Assembly (NCBI GenBank): GCA_040755335.1
Contig: JBFMAU010000200.1
Coordinates: forward strand, 1 to 13,030
From: UBA7656 sp040755335
GTDB taxonomy: Bacteria > Acidobacteriota > Blastocatellia > UBA7656
Length of the DNA stretch: 13,030 nucleotides
Direction: 5' to 3'
In this document: in pieces, positions 1 through 6,345 of the stretch
Numbering within the stretch: the first letter of the stretch is position 1
Layout: every line of letters starts with the position of its first letter
Made by a program: the position numbers and the translations under genes
Notes under the pieces: model-generated
Databases searched by the model: none
What the model was told of the DNA's origin: nothing
The model's input: the letters and a program-made list of their open reading frames with translations, nothing else

Positions 1-372
1 TATATTCGTGAATGAGATTGTAACATCAGCGGGATTTCTAGAGTCTGAGTCGAATTCTATGTTTCCATGAGCAACTGAATGTCTTAGAACCTTTATGAGT
101 TCTTCAAGATTAATGACACGCCGGGTTCCGCTCATTTTCCACTTGGGCCAGCCGTTTGCGCTTAGAAGAGGTAGCTTGCGTTTCTTCACAATATCAAATG
201 CTGATTTTTCCCAAGGGAATACGACAATGCCAAGCAGCGCCAATATCGCCTGGGTCACCGGGTGTACGTCTTCGCCATTTATCGCTGAAGTTGCAATATA
301 CTCAAGATTTTTTTGGGTCCGATGTGCAAATACCTCAGTTCCGTTTCTGTTATGGGAAAGCTCCTTCATCAT
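1..372 (-). CDS. HEPN-domain protein, putative RNase (3' end cut by window edge)
   Basis: Reading the minus strand from the ATG at 372 (a second ATG follows at 369) gives 124 codons without a stop before the window edge. The product begins MMKELSHNRNG, has a hydrophobic helix (QAILALLGIVVF) and, near residue 100, the segment LRHSVAHGNIEF. That segment is an RX4H motif, the catalytic signature of HEPN RNases. The layout (aromatic-rich start, 'LLGIVVFPWEKS', then an acidic helix before LRHSVAHG) resembles the pEK499_p136-type HEPN nucleases as I remember them. HEPN proteins commonly cut RNA in toxin-antitoxin and anti-phage systems. Here the gene lies 18 nt after the stop codon of the binding-protein remnant and downstream of a BrnT/CopG-type TA pair on the same strand. 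A G-rich stretch (GGGGG) about 8 nt before the ATG is a weak ribosome site. The C-terminus is missing. HEPN membership is fairly likely; the biological role is unknown. Confidence 0.62.
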   Translation of the reverse strand, partial: MMKELSHNRNGTEVFAHRTQKNLEYIATSAINGEDVHPVTQAILALLGIVVFPWEKSAFDIVKKRKLPLLSANGWPKWKMSGTRRVINLEELIKVLRHSVAHGNIEFDSDSRNPADVTISFTNI

Positions 373-389
373 AGCGACTGCCCCCGCGT

Positions 390-541
390 TTATTTCACAT
401 ATCCCGCCTGCTTCATGGTGCGTTCGGTCGCGCCCTGCGCGCTCGTGAGCGCATCATCAATCGAGGTCTGACCCGATAACGCCGCGGCTATTGCTTGGCC
501 TACCTCCGTGCCTATGCGAAGTATTCGGGATTGTCAGCGGC
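390..541 (-). pseudogene. Remnant of the 3' end of a substrate-binding protein gene
   Basis: Positions 393-518 match the 3' end of the intact binding-protein gene (1202-1327). I counted about 12 mismatches in 126 aligned bases with no gaps. The encoded tails share IGT-VGQ-IAAALSGQ and end identically in ATERTMKQAGYVK, followed by a stop (TAA at 390-392). Above 518 the match breaks. A further 16 bases (521-536) resemble 1451-1466, the DNAEY-coding part of the intact gene, with 13 of 16 identical. This implies a deletion of about 120 bp with loss of frame. The remainder of the gene is absent, so the copy is dead. It lies between the antitoxin gene and the HEPN gene and forms a direct repeat with the end of the intact gene. 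Confidence 0.82.
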
Positions 542-561
542 TGATCAGATGGGTGCTTGTC

Positions 562-843
562 TTATCTGTTTTGCGCGGCTTCGGCCAGTTTCTCGCTCAA
601 CCAGACGTTGATCAGCGTTTCAGTAGACACGCCCTGCCTTCGCGCGCAGTCGGTGAGTTTCTTCGCCAGTTCCGGTTCCAATGCCGTAAGAAAAACTCGC
701 CGCTGTATGTCCACATCGAAGCGCGCTTCTCTGGTCAAATCCCAATAATCGCTCATGTCATGGCTGTCCCAGAATTCAGCCGCTTCCTCGATGCTTTCGA
801 AATTCTCAGGTATAGCGTCTCGCTCTTTTTTACTTCTTGCCAT
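562..843 (-). CDS. CopG-family antitoxin of a BrnT-type toxin-antitoxin pair
   Basis: A 93-residue protein. The N-terminal half carries the segment IEEAAEFWDSHDMSDYWD, typical of the CopG-type antitoxins paired with BrnT toxins (CopG_antitoxin family). The C-terminal half (about residues 55-85, LAKKLTDCARRQGVSTETLINVWL) fits a ribbon-helix-helix DNA-binding domain. In such systems the antitoxin binds and neutralises the RNase toxin and represses its own promoter. The ATG at 843 lies inside the toxin gene and the two frames overlap by 14 nt. An AAGG sequence lies four bases before the ATG, within the last toxin codons. Toxin-first order and overlap are the usual BrnTA arrangement and suggest translational coupling. 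The gene looks intact and full length. Confidence 0.86.
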   Translation of the reverse strand: MARSKKERDAIPENFESIEEAAEFWDSHDMSDYWDLTREARFDVDIQRRVFLTALEPELAKKLTDCARRQGVSTETLINVWLSEKLAEAAQNR

Positions 844-1114
844 ATAACCTTCTTTCCTTCTTCGTCATATCTCTGGCGCTGACGACTAACGCTTCGTTCG
901 CGGCTTTGTGAATGAAGTATATGATCAGGTAGCGGCCCGCTTCGGTGCGCCCCATAGCTATGTAAAGGTCTTCGCCTTCTACCTTGCCCTTTTCGATGAA
1001 GCGATAGCGCGGCGAACGATTGAAAACTTCCTCGACCTCATCCGTAGTGACGTTATGTTTCCACAGCAGCTTGTCTATGACACTTCGAAGCCAGATGATG
1101 CCGCTTATCTTCAT
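830..1114 (-). CDS. BrnT-family toxin (predicted ribonuclease)
   Basis: The protein is 94 residues from the ATG at 1114. It begins MKISGIIW, has the KHNVTTDEVEEVF helix, a central beta region (GRTEAGRYLIIYFIHK) and ends VVSARDMTKKERRLY. That layout is typical of BrnT toxins, RelE-like RNases. The terminal SARDMTKKERR-Y motif carries the conserved Arg and Tyr positions. An in-frame GTG at 1120 is an alternative start. I chose the ATG because related proteins, as I recall, start MKISGI, and neither codon has a clear Shine-Dalgarno sequence. The gene is followed by, and overlaps, its antitoxin. Directly upstream is the end of a transport binding-protein gene, with only 84 nt between. I see no obvious promoter there, so expression could come from that gap or by read-through. 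Confidence 0.85.
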   Translation of the reverse strand: MKISGIIWLRSVIDKLLWKHNVTTDEVEEVFNRSPRYRFIEKGKVEGEDLYIAMGRTEAGRYLIIYFIHKAANEALVVSARDMTKKERRLYGKK

Positions 1115-1198
1115 CGTCACAGCAGTATGCGCTGGTGTGGATGCTTACTGCAAGCTGCCCGCAAAATCTAATGCCGTGTGTTGTCCGTTCCCTTCTCA

Positions 1199-2521
1199 TC
1201 ACTTCACATACCCTGCCTGCTTCATCGTGCGTTCGGTCGCGCCCTGCGCGCTCGTGAGCGCGTCATCAATGGAAGTCTGACCGGATAACGCCGCGGCTAT
1301 TGATTGACCGACCTGCGTGCCTATGCCCTGAAATTCCGGTATCGCCACGAACTGCACTCCCGTGTATGGCACTGGCTGAGAAGTCTGGCGCGTCGGGTCG
1401 GCAGCTAAGATAGCTTTCTTCACGAATTCGGCGAACGGCGCGGCCTTGATGTATTCCGCGTTGTCATAAGTCGATTTGCGCGTACCCGGAGGAGCTACTG
1501 TCCAGCCTTCTGTCTCGCCCACAAGCTTTACATATTCCTTCGAAGTCGCCCACTTCAAAAACTGTTTGGCCGCTTCAGTCTGCTTCGAAGAAGCCGGAAT
1601 AGCAAGCCCCCACGCCCATGCCCAGCCCGCTCCGTTTGGAACTTTCGCCGTCGGCGCGGCAGTGAATCCGGTTTTATCAAAAACTTTGCTTTCGTTTCGG
1701 TTGAAAATATAACCGGCGGCTGAAGTGGCATCGATCCACATCGCACAGTTGCCGCTTGCAAACAATGCGCGACATTCGTTGTGACCGTTCGAACTTGCTC
1801 CTGGCGGGCCGTAGTTCTTCAAAAGATCGACATAAAAACTCACGGCCTCTTTCCATTCGGGCGAGGTCAACTGAGGATTCCACTCCATATCGAACCAGCG
1901 ACCGCCGAAGGTGTTGGCAAGCGTGGTGATGAAAGCCATGTTTTCGCCCCAGCCCGGTTTGCCTCTGAGCGCGATGCCATAGATTTTATTTTCAGGGTCG
2001 TGCAGTCGGGCGGCGAATTGTTTTATCTGCTCCCACGTCGGATGATCGGGCATCGTGAGACCGGCTTTTTTGAAAAGGTCTGTGCGATAAAAAGTGAAGG
2101 AGCTTTCGGCATAAAACGGCGCGGCGTACAGGTGTCCATTATAAGAAAATCCATTGCGCACGGGTTCGAGAATATCCGAGTAATCATAATCGTCGCCAAA
2201 ATCGTCAAGCGCCGCGAGCCAGCCCTGCTTGCCCCAGATCGGAGCTTCATAAGCGCCTATGGTGATGATGTCGAACTGACCGCCGCCTGTTGCTATGTCA
2301 GTGGTCACGCGCTGACGCAGGACGTTTTCTTCCAGCACTACCCATTCGAGATCGATTCCGGTCTTCTCTTTAAACCGAGTGGAGAGCTTCTGCATTATGA
2401 TCATGTCAGAGTTGTTGACCGTCGCTATGGTCAGCTTTCGAGTCTCGGCGGTCTTGCATCCTGCGAGCAGAGATGAGGCGACTAAAAAAGTTGCGAGAGC
2501 TATTGCCAGTCGTGGCTTCAT
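1199..2521 (-). CDS. ABC transporter sugar-binding lipoprotein (family 1 solute-binding protein)
   Basis: The protein is 440 residues. It starts with a lipoprotein signal (MKPRLAIALATFL, then SSLLAGC with the lipobox cysteine at 22), so it should be lipid-anchored in the envelope. The mature part has the pattern of family 1 solute-binding proteins: TIATVNNSDM near the start, then GGGQFDIITIGAYEAP, NGHLYAAPFYAESSFTFYRTDLFKKAGL, GNCAMWIDATSA and a C-terminal WATSKEYVKLV. The closest type I recognise is the sorbitol/mannitol (SmoE-like) group, so a sugar or polyol is the likely substrate. An in-frame ATG at 2614 would add 31 residues ahead of the signal; I reject it because GGAGGA stands just before the 2521 start. 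Permease and ATPase genes are absent on both sides: a TA pair follows and gene-poor DNA precedes. The 3' end has a decayed duplicate at 393-518. Confidence 0.88.
   Translation of the reverse strand: MKPRLAIALATFLVASSLLAGCKTAETRKLTIATVNNSDMIIMQKLSTRFKEKTGIDLEWVVLEENVLRQRVTTDIATGGGQFDIITIGAYEAPIWGKQGWLAALDDFGDDYDYSDILEPVRNGFSYNGHLYAAPFYAESSFTFYRTDLFKKAGLTMPDHPTWEQIKQFAARLHDPENKIYGIALRGKPGWGENMAFITTLANTFGGRWFDMEWNPQLTSPEWKEAVSFYVDLLKNYGPPGASSNGHNECRALFASGNCAMWIDATSAAGYIFNRNESKVFDKTGFTAAPTAKVPNGAGWAWAWGLAIPASSKQTEAAKQFLKWATSKEYVKLVGETEGWTVAPPGTRKSTYDNAEYIKAAPFAEFVKKAILAADPTRQTSQPVPYTGVQFVAIPEFQGIGTQVGQSIAAALSGQTSIDDALTSAQGATERTMKQAGYVK
1202..1327 (-). repeat. Direct repeat, intact copy (partner 393-518)
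   Basis: These bases code for the last ~42 residues of the substrate-binding protein. They recur in the same orientation at 393-518 with roughly 90% identity by my count. The two copies bracket the toxin-antitoxin pair at a distance of 809 bp. Similarity stops at the stop codon on one side and at 1327/518 on the other. Confidence 0.82.
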
Positions 2522-2524
2522 GGT

Positions 2525-2530
2525 TCCTCC
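2525..2530 (-). promoter_or_regulatory. Ribosome binding site of the substrate-binding protein
   Basis: Reads GGAGGA on the minus strand, three bases before the ATG at 2521. The GGAGG core is four bases from the ATG. It fixes the start just before the lipoprotein signal and rules out the longer reading from 2614. The first hairpin of the upstream array begins only ten bases further upstream, so folding there could limit ribosome access. Confidence 0.75.
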
Positions 2531-2540
2531 GATAAAGTGG

Positions 2541-2710
2541 CACAAGCTCGCGAGCTTGTGTGTTCCCCGATTTTCATACTTTCGAGGCATGCGCAATCTG
2601 ACAGATTGCGCCACATCAATGACCCCTCAAAAAAGGCACAACAGGCTCGAAGCCTGCTGATACCTCAAATCTTCATGCTTTCAATCTATCAACAGGCTGG
2701 CAGCCTGTTG
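2541..2710. repeat. Array of four palindromic hairpins with ~50-nt spacing
   Basis: Four inverted repeats of 20-21 nt start at 2541, 2591, 2639 and 2690, that is 50, 48 and 51 nt apart. The first (2541-2560, cacaagctcgcgagcttgtg) is a perfect palindrome. The second (2591-2611) pairs gcgcaatct with agattgcgc. The third (2639-2659) pairs caacaggct with agcctgctg, one mismatch. The fourth (2690-2710) pairs caacaggct with agcctgttg. The linkers share loose similarity, with short CCGATTT- and CTTTC-like pieces. Stems differ in sequence while hairpin size and spacing are kept. This resembles REP-type interspersed palindromes. The array lies in the untranslated leader of the substrate-binding protein gene. 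Confidence 0.8.
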
Positions 2711-3299
2711 TACATCCGATTTCGAGCGTTTATTGAGATGCGCGGCAAGCATAGCGGGCAAAGAAAAAATTTTCGAGCTGGCTCTGATGCGCGAACAGCC
2801 TATCGATAAGATCGCAGGAGGAATTCTCTTCTCTGCGTCTCTGTGTCTCTGAGTCAGGAACCTCTCTCGCTGTTATGCATTCGAAGGCCGCTAAAACAGT
2901 TGAAACCGTTCGGAAGAGTTTTGCCCCACTCGTCACCTCGATGAATCGAGGTTTTAACAATCCGTAGCGCGAAGTCCCCTGCATTTATGCGGTAATTGCA
3001 TTTGAGAATCATTTTTCATATACTCGTTTCCAATACGATCAGGCTTTGGACTGGAAGCTGCAATCGCTACGGTCGCCACCTGATGCGGCTCTTTGAGACT
3101 CAAACTAGGGCGTTGTTGAGGGGAGTCCTCAATGTAAAAGTTTGAACGCCGAAGTAGAGAATCAACATAGTTGCATTGGGGCGGCAATGCATTGGTGAAA
3201 GACCATAGAAGCCGCGTCATTTATGGCGCGGAGCCGTCACTGAGAGACGCTTCCTCTTGGTGAGGTTCTCTCGACCGTCCCGTTCGCAATCACGCGAAA
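2711..3299. other. Gene-free stretch with several hairpins
   Basis: I see no convincing gene. The open frames here have no ribosome site and no recognisable motifs. Short inverted repeats occur at 2936-2951 (cctcgat/atcgagg, then TTTT on the plus strand), 3092-3104, 3116-3132 (ttgagg/cctcaa), 3172-3191 (tgcattg/caatgca), 3212-3231 (ccgcg/cgcgg), 3242-3272 (gagag/ctctc enclosing cctc/gagg) and 3283-3298 (ttcgc/gcgaa). A run rich in CTCTG near 2827-2852 looks like a low-complexity remnant. The cluster from 3092 onward leads into the terminator-like hairpin at 3300-3327 and could be a structured plus-strand RNA, but no known RNA family is recognised. Confidence 0.4.
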
Positions 3300-3327
3300 G
3301 GCTCCGGGAACTCGCACTCCCGGAGCC
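3300..3327. terminator. Terminator-like hairpin downstream of the mosaic surface protein gene
   Basis: A perfect 10-bp stem (ggctccggga pairing with tcccggagcc) encloses an 8-nt loop. It lies 25 nt past the stop codon of the minus-strand gene at 3353. On the minus strand it is followed by TTTCGCG, a poor U-tract. On the plus strand it is followed by TTCTTGCCTTT, which is somewhat better. It may therefore act in both directions. Confidence 0.6.
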
Positions 3328-3352
3328 TTCTTGCCTTTATAAAGATCGCCCA

Positions 3353-6121
3353 TTATCGATTGAGCGTCTGTTCTGCGGACACGCTGCCGTTGGGGTTGCG
3401 CACCTGCACGCGGTTCGAAGAGCCGCTAGTGAATGTATCTCTCGGACGGAGATTGCCCGGAGTGCTGCGCGCGTTCTTGTCTACCTGTATGAACGAGCCG
3501 TTGTGAATGAGCGGGAAGGTCTGCTGTCCGTTGACTATAAGCACCGCTCCCACGGCGACGTTCGAGTTGGCCGCCTGGAAGCGAACGGTTTTCTTCTTGA
3601 ATTGCAGGCCGGTCATTCGCGGCGCGTTCGATGTCGAGTTCGACGCCGCGCTCTCGGTTCCAGTCTGATACAGTGCGGTCGCGGTGTAGAAAAACACCTG
3701 CGTAGAGCTTGCCTCAGCAGGCACTATATCAGTGAAAGAAGTCGCCGATGACCCGACCACTCCGACTATGCTCGAAAGCGACGGAGCAGGATTGGGCGAC
3801 GTCGATCTGTAGATAACATACCCGATCAATCCTGCCGCCACCTGCGGCTCGATTAAAGGTTCTGCACCTAAAGGAGTGATCGAAAGATCGTTTGCAAGCA
3901 CGCCCGTCGGAGGATTGGAGGCCGTTTCGGGCGGCGTGAAAATTATCTGGACGTTGTGCGTCGAAGCGGCTTCAGCGATGCTGATCAGCACCTGAAGTAT
4001 CTTCATGCGATTGGCCGTGTCGCGCGCCGTGATGGTCATTCGCTGAGTGCCTGTCGCATCAGCGGGCGGAGTGTAGGCGATCTGCCCCCTGCCGCTTCCC
4101 TGATCCGTGAAGGTCGCTCCCGCGAGACTCGTGGCCGACAGTTGAATATTGGTGTTCGTTCCATTGGTGGCCAGAATGTTGAGCGTCCGCGTCTGGCCCA
4201 TCACAGCAGTCACGAGAGTCGGAGCCTTGAGCTTGAGGATTTCGTTTTCAGGCGTGCTTGTTCCGCGCAGCCTCAGCAGCGCAACCGAATTATCCGGGTC
4301 GTTGTTGAGGAAGGTTATATCGCCGAGGAAGACTCCCGGCGCCGACGGAGAGAAGGCTATGTTCATCACGAAGCCTTCGCCCGCTTTGATCGTAGCGGGC
4401 AGCGGGGGAGCGCCCGAGGCGGAAAACGGAGCGCGCGGGCCGCGTATGCTCGAAATCAGAAGGTCTGCGTTGCCCGTGTTGCGAACATCGATTGAGATGA
4501 CCGACTCGCCCGACGGGAAATTCAAAAGCAGCGAGCCGAAATCGAGATTGGGAACCGGCGCCGCTGTGCCTACGCCTCTGAGGGGGACTTCGACACTGGG
4601 CCGAGCGGGGTCGTTGCTCGACAGAGTGAAAGAGCCTGTGAAGAGCGCGGCTGCCGTGGGCGTGAACTTGACCGTCAGATCGATGCTTTGAGCGGGCGCA
4701 ATCGTCACGGGCAGCGCAGGCGGATCGACGAGCGAGAAGGGAGCATTCGGGCCTGTGATGGCCGAAATCACGAGATTGGCTCCTCCTGCATTCGACACCG
4801 TAACGGTGGCTGTCGCCATGACGTTGACCGTGCCGAAATCGACCATGTCGGGCGCGACCATTATGACAGGCACGGGCGGAGGCGGAGGCGCAGGCGTTGT
4901 GGCCGATGCGATATTAGACGGAGCCGACGAACCGAAATTGTTGAAGGCGAACACGCGATAGAAATATGTCGTGTTCGGGTCGACGGTCGTGTCGCTGAAG
5001 GTCGTAGTGTTCGGGCCGGTGGTGGCTAGGGTCTGAAAGTTCGATCCGTCGAGGCTGCGCTCTATGCGGAATCCCTGCTCGTTGTCGGAGTTGTCCATCC
5101 ACTGAAGATCGATTCGGTTGCTGTCGATAGCCGTAGCGACCAGATTCGTGGGCGCGTCGGGAGCTATGGGGATGGTCGGCTCGACGGCCAGAGTGAAGTC
5201 GCCCGCGTCCTCGCGGAAACTATCGACGATGATGAAGTAGGTCACGCCATCGGTGAGCGGGCGGCGGACTTCTTCAGGGTCTCCTCCGCCGAATCCGTCC
5301 GAGGAAGAGCATCCTGCAAGAGTGTTGCAGTTGGTCACGACATAAACCGAAACGTCGAAATTCGCCATAGGCGTTGCGCGAACGACGTAGGTCTGAGTGT
5401 CCGAGGGAGTGAACTGAAAGACTACATCGCCGCCGCGCGCAGTCGAGTTCGATCTCAGGCATGGAGTGCCGGGATTGAAGTCGTTGTTTGCGTCGAAGGT
5501 AGTGCCTGTAGTCGAAAAAGGCAACTGGCTGGCGCTGATCACAATGGGCGAGGCGCACGTTTCATTAGAGATCGCTCCGCGGCGAATGGAGAAATGAAAC
5601 GGGCCTGCGCTTCCGAGGAGAGCGCCATCGACGATGATGAAATAAGTCGTGCCTGCGTTGAGAGTGGCGGTGAAGAACTCGCTCTTGCCGACGGCTCTCT
5701 CGTTGGCTCCGGCCACACAGGTTGCCGCAGGGATCGAGCAGTCAGTGACTACATAAAGGCTCAGATCGAAATTCACATCCCCAGGCGTCGCGCCTATCGT
5801 GTAGGAGTCTGTCACAGTGGGAGTGATTCGGTAAACGACATCGGCCCCCGGCCCTGGCGCACAGCTTCCCGCTCCGGGATCGACGTCGTTTCCCATCCCC
5901 GCAGTGCTTGAATCGTCGAGGAAAGGCAGCGCAGCAGGGTTTATCGCCGTCGCCGTCGCGCAGGTGTCCATCGGCAAGGGCCGAGACGAATTGATGAGAG
6001 CCTCTGATGGGAACCAGCCAGCGGTCACCGACGCAACGAGCAGAAGGATGATTGCAAAATGGAAGCGATTGAGTCCCAGCCATCTAATCGCCAGCCGCGA
6101 GAGATTAAAACCAGATTTCAC
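3353..6121 (-). CDS. Large exported mosaic surface protein (PPC-like, FN3, choice-of-anchor D/ASH, IPT-like)
   Basis: The protein is 922 residues. It starts at GTG 6121, with AAGGAGG nine bases upstream. Residues 1-41 form a long signal peptide with a hydrophobic core near 22-36. Two pre-peptidase-C-terminal-like domains follow (about 50-180 and 185-315), each opening with a DTC/ETC motif and containing a FD-S-YVVT-C strand and a TYFIIVD strand. Next comes a fibronectin type III domain (about 322-410, ending SNIASATTP), then a proline linker. Two choice-of-anchor-D/ASH-type domains follow (about 418-520 and 525-622), both containing NTG/NAGGANL-ISAI-GP-APF and NDP motifs. An Ig-like region (about 628-716), a second FN3-like region (about 720-833) and an IPT-like tail (about 836-922) complete it. 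No catalytic domain, membrane anchor or sorting tail is visible. It probably works outside the cell in adhesion or matrix binding, but this is inferred from domains only. It appears to be a single-gene unit with its own promoter and terminator. Confidence 0.85.
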   Translation of the reverse strand: MKSGFNLSRLAIRWLGLNRFHFAIILLLVASVTAGWFPSEALINSSRPLPMDTCATATAINPAALPFLDDSSTAGMGNDVDPGAGSCAPGPGADVVYRITPTVTDSYTIGATPGDVNFDLSLYVVTDCSIPAATCVAGANERAVGKSEFFTATLNAGTTYFIIVDGALLGSAGPFHFSIRRGAISNETCASPIVISASQLPFSTTGTTFDANNDFNPGTPCLRSNSTARGGDVVFQFTPSDTQTYVVRATPMANFDVSVYVVTNCNTLAGCSSSDGFGGGDPEEVRRPLTDGVTYFIIVDSFREDAGDFTLAVEPTIPIAPDAPTNLVATAIDSNRIDLQWMDNSDNEQGFRIERSLDGSNFQTLATTGPNTTTFSDTTVDPNTTYFYRVFAFNNFGSSAPSNIASATTPAPPPPPVPVIMVAPDMVDFGTVNVMATATVTVSNAGGANLVISAITGPNAPFSLVDPPALPVTIAPAQSIDLTVKFTPTAAALFTGSFTLSSNDPARPSVEVPLRGVGTAAPVPNLDFGSLLLNFPSGESVISIDVRNTGNADLLISSIRGPRAPFSASGAPPLPATIKAGEGFVMNIAFSPSAPGVFLGDITFLNNDPDNSVALLRLRGTSTPENEILKLKAPTLVTAVMGQTRTLNILATNGTNTNIQLSATSLAGATFTDQGSGRGQIAYTPPADATGTQRMTITARDTANRMKILQVLISIAEAASTHNVQIIFTPPETASNPPTGVLANDLSITPLGAEPLIEPQVAAGLIGYVIYRSTSPNPAPSLSSIVGVVGSSATSFTDIVPAEASSTQVFFYTATALYQTGTESAASNSTSNAPRMTGLQFKKKTVRFQAANSNVAVGAVLIVNGQQTFPLIHNGSFIQVDKNARSTPGNLRPRDTFTSGSSNRVQVRNPNGSVSAEQTLNR

Positions 6122-6240
6122 TTGACCTGTCCTCCTTACAGTTCAATTCCTGCGGAGTGAAAAATAGACTCCCGTCCTGCGAGGGGCTTTCGAGATGAAG
6201 TCGCCTGTGTATCCAACCGAACATGTGTCGCGGAGGCAGC

Positions 6241-6269
6241 ATTATATATAAGCTGATTTGAAAGGTAAA
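6241..6269 (-). promoter_or_regulatory. Sigma-70-type promoter candidate for the mosaic surface protein
   Basis: On the minus strand TTTACC (6269-6264) and TATAAT (6246-6241) are separated by 17 bp. The -10 box is perfect and the -35 matches TTGACA at four of six positions. Transcription would start near 6234 and leave a leader of about 113 nt before the GTG at 6121. Confidence 0.55.
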
Positions 6270-6311
6270 GGCTGGGCAAACAGAGGCGAGAGCAGCGAAC
6301 GAATTCCGCGC

Positions 6312-6345
6312 AGACAGGCTCTTCGATCAGCCGAAGAGCCTGTCT
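6312..6345 (-). terminator. Long hairpin spanning the transporter stop codon
   Basis: A perfect 14-bp stem (agacaggctcttcg with cgaagagcctgtct) closes a 6-nt loop. The stop codon (TGA, 6327-6329) lies inside the loop and the last five codons form one arm. No T-run follows on the minus strand, so it is not a standard intrinsic terminator. It could protect the mRNA end or be a palindromic repeat. The arms share acaggct/agcctgt with the hairpins near 2639 and 2690. Confidence 0.55.

Noticed and set aside
2522..2614. Longer start for the substrate-binding protein (ATG at 2614)
   Set aside because: It would put 31 residues before a complete lipoprotein signal and translate the first palindromic hairpin. 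A strong GGAGGA lies just before the ATG at 2521.
2541..2710. CRISPR array
   Set aside because: Period (~50 nt) and repeat length fit loosely, but the palindromes differ in sequence while the linkers resemble each other, and no cas genes are present.
2954..3220. Minus-strand open frame of 88 codons
   Set aside because: No ribosome site, no recognisable motif, and it runs through the short inverted repeats of the gene-free stretch.
3257..3751. Plus-strand open frames opposite the mosaic surface protein, such as this 164-codon one
   Set aside because: They are antisense shadows in high-GC coding DNA, rich in Arg and Ser, without start signals or motifs.
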